Below, piece by piece: positions 57,541 to 64,000 of a stretch of DNA of 64,000 nt. The notes beneath the pieces were generated by a model. The model worked only from the letters and a program-made list of their open reading frames with translations, did not search any database and was not told the DNA's origin. The stretch is from Roseihalotalea indica (GTDB lineage Bacteria > Bacteroidota > Bacteroidia > Cytophagales > Cyclobacteriaceae): contig NZ_JAINFL010000004.1 in assembly GCF_022458895.1 (NCBI RefSeq), forward strand, positions 930,001 to 994,000, in the 5' to 3' direction. The first letter of the stretch is position 1, and every line of letters starts with the position of its first letter. The position numbers and the translations under genes were made by a program.

Positions 57541-60500
57541 TTAGAATTTCGCGTTAATACCAAGCGAGAAGGTCTTGTTAATAGGATAGTTGTAGCCAAG
57601 ATCATCCAGACCCGACTCCCGGGTGTTATTGTTGGTGTAAAACTCAGGGTCCATATACCTCAGCTTGGTAAACGTAAGCAGGTTATAAGCACTAGCATAG
57701 ATTCTGATCTGCTTCAGTTTGATGGTATTGAGTACTTCGGTAGGCAGTGTGTACCCAACCTCCAAGCTTTTTAATCTGAGATAAGCTGCATTCTGAATGT
57801 TAAAATCAGATGTGGGATTGGGCGAGGTGCCGGTATATCCGTACTCTCCGTCTACCCATTCGGTGGCCGGGTCATACGGGTCGGCACTGGGGTCAGCAGG
57901 ATGCCAGCGGTTCATGAAATCACTGATGGCATTGGTGTTAGACCAGAGCGGTTGATACAAGAACTCCCGGGTGATTACATATTTTTTCCCGGTTCCCTGC
58001 CACAGCAGATTCACGTCCAGCCCTTTCCACTGGCCACTGAAGGTGAAACCATAGTTGATGAGAGGCACCTGCCCGTTGGTGGCTAGCGGATGAACATCCA
58101 GGTCATCAATCATGCCGTCGCCGTTCCAGTCCATATATTCATAATCGCCCAGGATCGATCCCCGGTTGATATAGACGGGATTGTAGTAGATTTCATCCCA
58201 ACTGGTGATTCGGCCGTTGCCTTCATAACCCCACCAGATATTGTTGTTACGGTCATTAAGGCCATTGCGCCAGTTCAGGTAGGAGTTACCGGCCTCGGCC
58301 ATCTCGTAATACTTGGTTTTGGTTCTGGTGTAAGAAAAATTTCCTCGAATCTGGTAGGTGAACTGCCCAACGTAATTGGTATGTCGCAGCTCCACTTCAA
58401 AGCCCCGGGTCTGGTCGCTGTTGAGGTTTTCCTGAGGAAGCTCAGCGCCTACAATACCCGGCAGACTCTCAATTCGGGTGGTCAGCAGGCCGGTGCGGTC
58501 TCGGTTAAAAAACTCAACCGTAGCTCCTAGTAACCCTTCCCAGGCAGTAGCGTCTAACCCTATGTTTGTGGTTTTAGCTTTGTACCAGGTGATTGCCGCA
58601 TTGGCCAGCCCGGTGCTGCCGGAAGCAGAGGTAAAAGAGTTTCCCCAGATATATCCCGGAGGCAGTCCGGTACGGCTTCCCGACACAGGGTACTGGTAAC
58701 CGCTAACAAACTGGTAGGTCAGTCCGCTGTCATCACCCGTGATACCGTACGATCCACGAATCTTCAGATCACTGATAAAATTAAGTGCTGAATTCTGCCA
58801 GAATGCCTCTTCCGAAACTCTCCAACCGGCCGAAACATCGGGAAAGAATCCCCAGCGGCTGTTTTCAGGAAACTTCGAGGAGCCTTCGTAGCGGTACGAA
58901 AATTCCGCCAGGTATTTGTTCATGAAGCCATAAGAAACCCTTCCTACCGATGCCCGGTTAGCGTAGTCATACAGAGAGGCGCTGGATGTGCTCTGCAAAA
59001 TTTCCTGGTTTTCGGTGATTCCGGCAAATATCTGAGGCAGGGGAAGCACTCCGTAACGCCGACCGTAAAAGTTATCGCCCTCGAAATGAGAGTTCTCAAG
59101 CAGGTTCATGGCACTAATCGCATGCTTACCAAACGTGCGGTCATACGAGAGTTGTAGTTGCCAAAGTGTAGCGGTTTTTCCGTAGAAAAACCGGGATATC
59201 CGGCTGTTTCCGCTTTTCTGAGAATTCGCGTTGTACTCGTCTCCGGTAGGCAGAAACAGGGTATAACTTTTAGAATACTCCTTATTGTCATTGATCGTGT
59301 AATCGTAACTATACATACCCCGGACCGAAAGTCCATCTATGGCCGGAATATCGTAGGTCAAGCTGGCATTGGACTGAAACCATTTGCTCTGGTAATTATT
59401 TTCACCTACCAGGTCTTTATCCATCATGGCTACCGGATTGAGAATCACGTTCCAGTCCATCATAGAATATTGACCAGCATCTTCATCGTAATATACCTTG
59501 TCCATAGGGTGCTGTAGCCACATGGATCTGATGATATCACTTGAGTTGTAAGGGGATGACTGCCGTTCATCCAGAAGTCCTGACAAGTTCAGATCGAACT
59601 TAAGATTATCCGTAACCTGGGCGGAGAGATTACTTCGCAGGGTATATTTTTCATAGTTGATGGCATCCGTCTGCAGAAAGCTACCCTGGTACTGATACCC
59701 CACGCTGGAATAATACGTGATCTTATCGTTTCCACCGGTGACACTCAGGGTATGCTGCGTTTGAGGAGCCGTTTTACGCATCACCGCATCTTTCCAGTTG
59801 GTAGATACATTGGTGCCATTGCGGTAAGACTCAATTTCTTCGCTTGAATATTTGGGAGGCACATTGCTGTTATCCACATTGTGCTGATCCCGCTCATTAT
59901 AGAGCGTCATCCAGTCGGCGGCACCCACTAGGTCGGGGTAATTGGAAGGAGCCTGCCAGCTCATGGTGCCGGAATAACTAATATTAGCCTCACCCGTGGG
60001 AGAACCTTTCTTGGTGGTGATGATGATTACCCCATTGGCCGCCCGGGAACCATACACCGCACCGGAAGCATCTTTCACCACTGAGACACTTTCAATATCC
60101 TCCGGGTTTAAGCGGGGCATGTTGTTTCGGGGTACCCCGTCAATAACTACGAGGGGAGCGCCAAAACCCCGGATATCCAAGGAGCTGTTGAACTGCCCCG
60201 GTTCACTGGAGTTTTGTACCACCCGCAGACCAGGCACTTTACCCGTCAGCATATTCTGCACGTTCTCATTTTTGGTGGTCACAATTTCTTCGCCAGTCAC
60301 AGCCGATACTGCGCTGGTCAACGTTTCTTTTTTCTTGGCACCATAACCGACGACCACAATCTCGCCCAGTTGTTGAATATCCGGCACCATCGCTACGTTA
60401 ATCACCGATTTGTCGCCAACTGCTACTTCTTCAGTATTAAACCCTATTGAAGAAAAGATCAGTATGGCATTCTGGTCCGGTACCTGTATGGTGTAGTTTC

Positions 60501-60771
60501 CATCTATGTCGGTGGTAGTACCCTGAGTTGTACCTTTAATAAGTATATTTACTCCCGGCAACGTAGAACCATCTTCAATAGAAGATACCTGCCCCGTTAC
60601 CGTAATTGCCTGAGGCTGTAAGCCAGCACTCAAAGCCTTAAATTCATTTTCTTTTTTCTCATGACTGATTTCCGAGGCAAAAACGGAAGTCACAAGCATG
60701 CACTGGATTAACAGTCCCCATATCGATTGCTTCAGCAGTTTTCTTGATACCAGGTTGTAGTTATTTTGCAT
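57541..60771 (-). CDS. SusC/RagA family TonB-dependent transporter without STN domain (set 4)
   Basis: 1076 residues. Signal peptide, then the carboxypeptidase-regulatory-like domain begins at about residue 55 (ITVTGQVSSIEDGSTLPGVNIL, TDIDGNY, FSSIGFNTEE), plug about 138 onward (GEIVVVGYGAKKKETLTSAV, LVVIDGVPR, VSVVKDASGAVYGSRAANGV) and barrel ending SLGINAKF. It has no STN domain, and no sigma/FecR pair is near; the GntR regulator at the end of the set fits this. With SusD, DUF3823 and GH92 it forms a polysaccharide utilisation locus. Confidence 0.96.
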   Translation of the reverse strand: MQNNYNLVSRKLLKQSIWGLLIQCMLVTSVFASEISHEKKENEFKALSAGLQPQAITVTGQVSSIEDGSTLPGVNILIKGTTQGTTTDIDGNYTIQVPDQNAILIFSSIGFNTEEVAVGDKSVINVAMVPDIQQLGEIVVVGYGAKKKETLTSAVSAVTGEEIVTTKNENVQNMLTGKVPGLRVVQNSSEPGQFNSSLDIRGFGAPLVVIDGVPRNNMPRLNPEDIESVSVVKDASGAVYGSRAANGVIIITTKKGSPTGEANISYSGTMSWQAPSNYPDLVGAADWMTLYNERDQHNVDNSNVPPKYSSEEIESYRNGTNVSTNWKDAVMRKTAPQTQHTLSVTGGNDKITYYSSVGYQYQGSFLQTDAINYEKYTLRSNLSAQVTDNLKFDLNLSGLLDERQSSPYNSSDIIRSMWLQHPMDKVYYDEDAGQYSMMDWNVILNPVAMMDKDLVGENNYQSKWFQSNASLTYDIPAIDGLSVRGMYSYDYTINDNKEYSKSYTLFLPTGDEYNANSQKSGNSRISRFFYGKTATLWQLQLSYDRTFGKHAISAMNLLENSHFEGDNFYGRRYGVLPLPQIFAGITENQEILQSTSSASLYDYANRASVGRVSYGFMNKYLAEFSYRYEGSSKFPENSRWGFFPDVSAGWRVSEEAFWQNSALNFISDLKIRGSYGITGDDSGLTYQFVSGYQYPVSGSRTGLPPGYIWGNSFTSASGSTGLANAAITWYKAKTTNIGLDATAWEGLLGATVEFFNRDRTGLLTTRIESLPGIVGAELPQENLNSDQTRGFEVELRHTNYVGQFTYQIRGNFSYTRTKTKYYEMAEAGNSYLNWRNGLNDRNNNIWWGYEGNGRITSWDEIYYNPVYINRGSILGDYEYMDWNGDGMIDDLDVHPLATNGQVPLINYGFTFSGQWKGLDVNLLWQGTGKKYVITREFLYQPLWSNTNAISDFMNRWHPADPSADPYDPATEWVDGEYGYTGTSPNPTSDFNIQNAAYLRLKSLEVGYTLPTEVLNTIKLKQIRIYASAYNLLTFTKLRYMDPEFYTNNNTRESGLDDLGYNYPINKTFSLGINAKF

Positions 60772-61044
60772 ATCGTGTTAATAAGAATGATTAAACAAAA
60801 TCTTGGATTTTCATTTTTTTCCATCAAGTAGTTTTGCTATTTCAGCGGTTTGTATCGCCTACATAGCAGTTTTGTTAGGTGTCAGGTTTTCTCATTGTCA
60901 TTTAGATATTATTATATGATAGATGAATAAGTGAGTAAACAGCAAGTTGCAAGGCATTATCACGGATTACATGATCGGATTTGGTTTGTGTTTCTCGTCC
61001 AGCCTACTGATGAATATCTGTCTTCCTTTGTGGGTTAAATTATC

Positions 61045-61082
61045 AACGACCTATAGTCAGCACTCTAGATATGTAGGTCGTT
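61045..61082. promoter_or_regulatory. 9-bp inverted repeat in the susC 5' region
   Basis: AACGACCTA (61045-61053) and TAGGTCGTT (61074-61082) are exact complements with 20 bases between. It directly abuts the candidate GntR operator and lies inside the predicted start of the SusC transcript, so it may form a 5' hairpin or be a second regulator site. The SusC/GH92 gap (60772-61596) holds no other gene I can support. Confidence 0.5.
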
Positions 61083-61104
61083 ATTTGTATATGTTCATAC
61101 AAAT
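61083..61104. promoter_or_regulatory. Candidate GntR operator at the susC promoter
   Basis: ATTTGTAT (61083-61090) and ATACAAAT (61097-61104) are perfect 8-bp arms around the central ATGTTC. The right arm overlaps the predicted -7 box and start region for SusC, where a repressor would block transcription. Symmetric, AT-rich GTAT/ATAC sites are typical for GntR-family regulators. Confidence 0.55.
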
Positions 61105-61131
61105 ATAAAAATATATTATCGTTACATCCAA
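61100..61131 (-). promoter_or_regulatory. Predicted promoter of the SusC/SusD/DUF3823 set
   Basis: On the minus strand the -7 box is TATATTTG (61107-61100), an exact match to TAnnTTTG. The -33 box is TTGG (about 61131-61128), with 20 bases between; one base differs from TTTG. The predicted start leaves a 5' leader of about 320 bases before the SusC ATG. Confidence 0.5.
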
Positions 61132-61374
61132 TTCATTTTTTTGTATTTGGGTAAAAAAAATCCAAAAGCCATAAAAATACCGCTTGCATTGAATGCTAGC
61201 ATAAGATTATTCACATCATCAAAAACTTATTATTTTTCAAAAATAAAGGTTTAAACTTCATTTAGTTTGCCTAAATCGCATATCCACATTTACTCACACT
61301 ACTCTTTACGTGAAACAATAAAAAATGAACTCATAAAATTTAATCAGCTTGTGCATTAAGAAATTATTAATAAG

Positions 61375-61407
61375 TTTGCACATATGATAATTTTATATGA
61401 ACATTTG
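61375..61407 (+). promoter_or_regulatory. Predicted promoter of the GH92 gene
   Basis: TTTG at 61375-61378 (-33) and AACATTTG at 61400-61407 (-7, one difference from TAnnTTTG), 21 bases apart, the usual Bacteroidota spacing. The leader to ATG 61597 would be about 180 bases. Confidence 0.4.
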
Positions 61408-61596
61408 CATTTATTTTCTACCTTTATGTTTGAGGAAAGAGATGGTTATCTCTTATGGCGACCGTGGTGAAGTGTACACAGACGGGTGTCGCTCAACGAA
61501 AGCAGTAAAACAACTTCTTACTAAAATGTATCAAATGAGCTGGCGGGTATTTTTGCAAAAAGAAAAGACCGGCTATTGCATTTAAAATAAACCTAT

Positions 61597-64000
61597 ATGG
61601 GCAGATTATTCTTATACATTTTTACAACCTTATTTTTCTGGAATTGCCACAGCCAGGCAGCCACCATCTGGCGCATAGGCTCCAATGACAATGCTTCATC
61701 GGACCTGGCACTGGGGCCATCCGACTACAAGAAGTTTCTTAGCCGGGATTTTGGGTTTGAAGACCGGTACTTTCTAATCGGGAAATCTGATTCTAAAAGC
61801 GACTTTCCCTATGTACTACCGGGGCCGGCAGACACCTGGGGCGGCACTTGGGGAACATCGGGCTGGCGCACGCATGAGATCAACATCTTGTTCGGCGTAG
61901 AAGACATGCCTACCGACAAAAACTGGAAACTGGTGATCGACCTGCTGGATACGAATCCTGACAAATCGCTGATGAAAGTGAGTATCAACAATCAGCATCA
62001 AAAGTTTTTACTGAAAGGAAAATCGGAAGGCTCACTGACCGGCGAGGTGCCGGATGGTGCAGAGCATATTTTAGAAATACCCATTGAGCCGGAAGTCATC
62101 AGAAAAGGCGGGAACTGTATTACCATCACCGTGCTGGAAGGTTCCTGGGTAGTCTTCGATAACCTTTACCTGGAAGGGCCAGATGGTGTAAAGCTTACCC
62201 AAAACGACAAGGTATTTGTTCGGGATATTAAGCCGACAAACTACGAAATACAAGAAGGAAATAAGCAGGTGCAACCACTGTTAGTAGATGTAGAGCATCT
62301 TACCGGATCACCTGAATTAGAGGTACAGCTCGATAAGAAAACTATTTACACTACCCAGCTGGATACCGGAAGGTACCAACTGGAAGTTCCCATGCCTTCC
62401 GTTTCAAAAGCCAAAACCAGTAATTATCAGGTTCTGGTAGACGGTCAGCCAGTGGCTACCGGCACCGTTAAACGATCGTCTCAACCATTGCATACCCTGG
62501 CTGACTATGTGGATACCCGCATTGGTACGGCCCACTCCCGATGGATGATCGCGCCGGGCCCGTGGATGCCTTTCAGCATGGTAAAAATGAGCCCGGATAA
62601 TCAGAATATGGGATGGCAGGCCGGTTATCAGCCAACCTTTGAAACCATTGGCTGCTTCAGCCATATTCACGAATGGACTATGGCCGGACTGGGCATGATG
62701 CCGACCAATGGCGCACTTAAAACCAAGGTTGGCGACCAGTTTGACCCTGATTCCGGCTACCGCTCCCGCATCGATAAAACCACCGAAGAAGCCCCCCTGG
62801 GGTACTACAAAGTATTTCTATCCGACACCAAAATCTGGGCAGAAGTAACGGGTACCACTCGGGGCAGCTTCCAGCGGTATACCTTCCCGAACGATCAGGA
62901 TGGTCGGGTAATGATTGATCTACATGTGCAGGCCGAATATGATTATCTGCTTCCCGACGTAGAAATTAAGCAAATCAGTCCCTACCGGATTGAAGGAACC
63001 AGCCATCAGATCTCGCCTCGCCCCACCGTATGGAGTAATGATGCCGATCAGGAATACACCTTGCACTTTGTGATTGAATTTGATCAGCCGATCAAAAAAA
63101 TAGGTGGCTGGAAAAACGATGAAATCATCCAGTCCGGAAACATCAGCGGCATAGACCTCAAGGAAGCGGGTATTTTCGTGGAATTTGACACCAAAAAGTC
63201 TAGCGTGGTTCAGGCCCGTACCGGGATATCTTTAGTTAGCGTAGAAAATGCGGCGGAGAACCTGGAAAAAGAAATTACCCAGCCTTTTGGGTGGAAGTAT
63301 GAAGCGGTGGTTCAGCATCAAAAAGATGTCTGGAATGAGTACTTATCAAGAATCCAGATCTCTACCGACAATCTGCTGGAAAAGAAACGCTTCTACAGCA
63401 ATTTTTACCGCTCTATGTGCCGTAATACCTGGAGCGATGTGAACGGCGAATGGGTTGCCCCGGACGAAACCACCCACCGGCTTTCCAACCCGGACCATCT
63501 GGCTTTAGGTTGCGATGCTTTCTGGAACACCTTCTGGAACCTGAACCAATTCTGGAACCTGGTCACTCCCGAATGGTCCTCCAAGTGGGTGAACTCACAA
63601 TTGGCTATGTACGATGCCGCAGGATGGCTGGGCAAGGGTCCGGCAGGAATGGAATACATTCCGGTGATGGTAGCTGAGCATGAAATTCCGCAGATGGTGT
63701 CGGCTTATCAGATGGGCATCCGTGATTTTGACACTGAAAAAGCCTTTGAGGCTATCAAAAAAATGCAAACGACGCCCGCTACCCAGGTAGCCGGAGGCTT
63801 TGCCGGAAATCGGGATCTGGAATTTTACCTGAAGTACCACTACGTGCCCTACGATCTGGGGCGTTTCTCCAACACCCTGGAGTATTCGTACGATGACTGG
63901 TCGGTGGGGCAGTTTGCTAAAGCCCTTGGTAAAGAACAGGATTATCAGGTGTTTGCTGATCGGGGCACCTGGTGGAAAAATGCCTTCAATGAGGAAACTG
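61597..64000 (+). CDS. GH92 alpha-mannosidase-family enzyme with an N-terminal carbohydrate-binding-like domain (3' cut off)
   Basis: 801 codons visible, running out of the window. The ATG at 61597 (MGRLFLYIF) gives a signal peptide of about 20 residues. Residues about 23-195 resemble the galactose-binding-like final domain of rhamnogalacturonan lyases (WRIGSNDNASSDLALGPSD, YVLPGPADTW, NCITITVLEGSWVVFDNLYLE); about 200-295 is a small beta domain. GH92 begins at YVDTRIGTAHSRWMIAPGPW (about 304), with FSHIHEWTMAGLGMMP and NTFWNLNQFWNL later. GH92 enzymes use a calcium site to remove alpha-mannose; the general acid and base lie beyond or near the cut. Divergent from SusC of set 4, so it likely feeds the same pathway. 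Confidence 0.9.
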   Translation, partial: MGRLFLYIFTTLFFWNCHSQAATIWRIGSNDNASSDLALGPSDYKKFLSRDFGFEDRYFLIGKSDSKSDFPYVLPGPADTWGGTWGTSGWRTHEINILFGVEDMPTDKNWKLVIDLLDTNPDKSLMKVSINNQHQKFLLKGKSEGSLTGEVPDGAEHILEIPIEPEVIRKGGNCITITVLEGSWVVFDNLYLEGPDGVKLTQNDKVFVRDIKPTNYEIQEGNKQVQPLLVDVEHLTGSPELEVQLDKKTIYTTQLDTGRYQLEVPMPSVSKAKTSNYQVLVDGQPVATGTVKRSSQPLHTLADYVDTRIGTAHSRWMIAPGPWMPFSMVKMSPDNQNMGWQAGYQPTFETIGCFSHIHEWTMAGLGMMPTNGALKTKVGDQFDPDSGYRSRIDKTTEEAPLGYYKVFLSDTKIWAEVTGTTRGSFQRYTFPNDQDGRVMIDLHVQAEYDYLLPDVEIKQISPYRIEGTSHQISPRPTVWSNDADQEYTLHFVIEFDQPIKKIGGWKNDEIIQSGNISGIDLKEAGIFVEFDTKKSSVVQARTGISLVSVENAAENLEKEITQPFGWKYEAVVQHQKDVWNEYLSRIQISTDNLLEKKRFYSNFYRSMCRNTWSDVNGEWVAPDETTHRLSNPDHLALGCDAFWNTFWNLNQFWNLVTPEWSSKWVNSQLAMYDAAGWLGKGPAGMEYIPVMVAEHEIPQMVSAYQMGIRDFDTEKAFEAIKKMQTTPATQVAGGFAGNRDLEFYLKYHYVPYDLGRFSNTLEYSYDDWSVGQFAKALGKEQDYQVFADRGTWWKNAFNEET

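Noticed and set aside
61397..61585. 62-codon open frame just before the GH92 gene
   Set aside because: AT-rich region with a predicted promoter running through it; no family resemblance. Probably leader RNA.

Overview
The window looks like chromosome of a free-living, probably marine Bacteroidota of the Cytophagales type. The evidence is four SusC/SusD outer-membrane pairs, three of them beside an ECF sigma factor and a FecR anti-sigma factor. There are also many lipoproteins with short lipoboxes, a pair of sulfatases, a GH92 glycosidase, and promoters that fit the Bacteroidota TTTG / TAnnTTTG pattern. I see no rRNA, tRNA, CRISPR array, transposase or phage gene. Several start codons are not ATG; where an ATG or GTG fits the family better, I moved the start and say so.

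Layout. (1) 1-9031, leftward: ECF sigma, FecR, SusC, SusD (SusD-like_2 type) and, after an 800-bp gap with a long palindrome, a truncated PhoX/DUF839-like lipoprotein. (2) 9270-9806: a lone rightward membrane protein, ending at a shared hairpin terminator. (3) 9955-16814, leftward: a second sigma/FecR/SusC/SusD set. (4) 17323-31932: a redox and small-molecule region. Leftward are a quinone-oxidoreductase-like MDR protein, an N-terminally truncated alpha/beta hydrolase overlapping a cupin, a CMD protein, a PQQ dehydrogenase with a built-in cytochrome c, an ABM monooxygenase, a flavodoxin, two DUF4440/NTF2-like proteins, two aldo/keto reductases and an esterase. Rightward are an AraC regulator and a molybdenum hydroxylase pair (2Fe-2S subunit plus Tat-exported large subunit). 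A near-identical 44-bp element lies upstream of the aldo/keto reductases and in the esterase/AraC divergent gap. (5) 32796-43341, rightward: a third sigma/FecR/SusC/SusD set followed by two overlapping sulfatases, a polysaccharide utilisation locus for a sulfated glycan. (6) 43634-49364, rightward: a TetR regulator and a three-part ABC/HlyD/TolC export system whose ATPase domain is degenerate in several catalytic motifs. (7) 49891-53517, leftward: a TolB-like/TPR/AraC triple-domain regulator, an MDR oxidoreductase and a DUF4386 membrane protein. (8) 53832-64000: a second, differently built polysaccharide locus. SusC (without STN domain), SusD, DUF3823 lipoprotein and a GntR/UTRA regulator run leftward, and a GH92 alpha-mannosidase-family enzyme runs rightward out of the window.

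How the genes work together. The three sigma/FecR sets should each sense their substrate at the outer membrane: their SusC proteins carry an N-terminal STN signalling domain. The fourth SusC lacks STN and sits with a GntR regulator instead, and a perfect 8-bp-arm palindrome overlaps the predicted SusC promoter, a good operator candidate. Oxidoreductases of region 4 point to periplasmic and cytoplasmic oxidation or reduction of aldehydes or alcohols under AraC control; the substrate cannot be read from the sequence.
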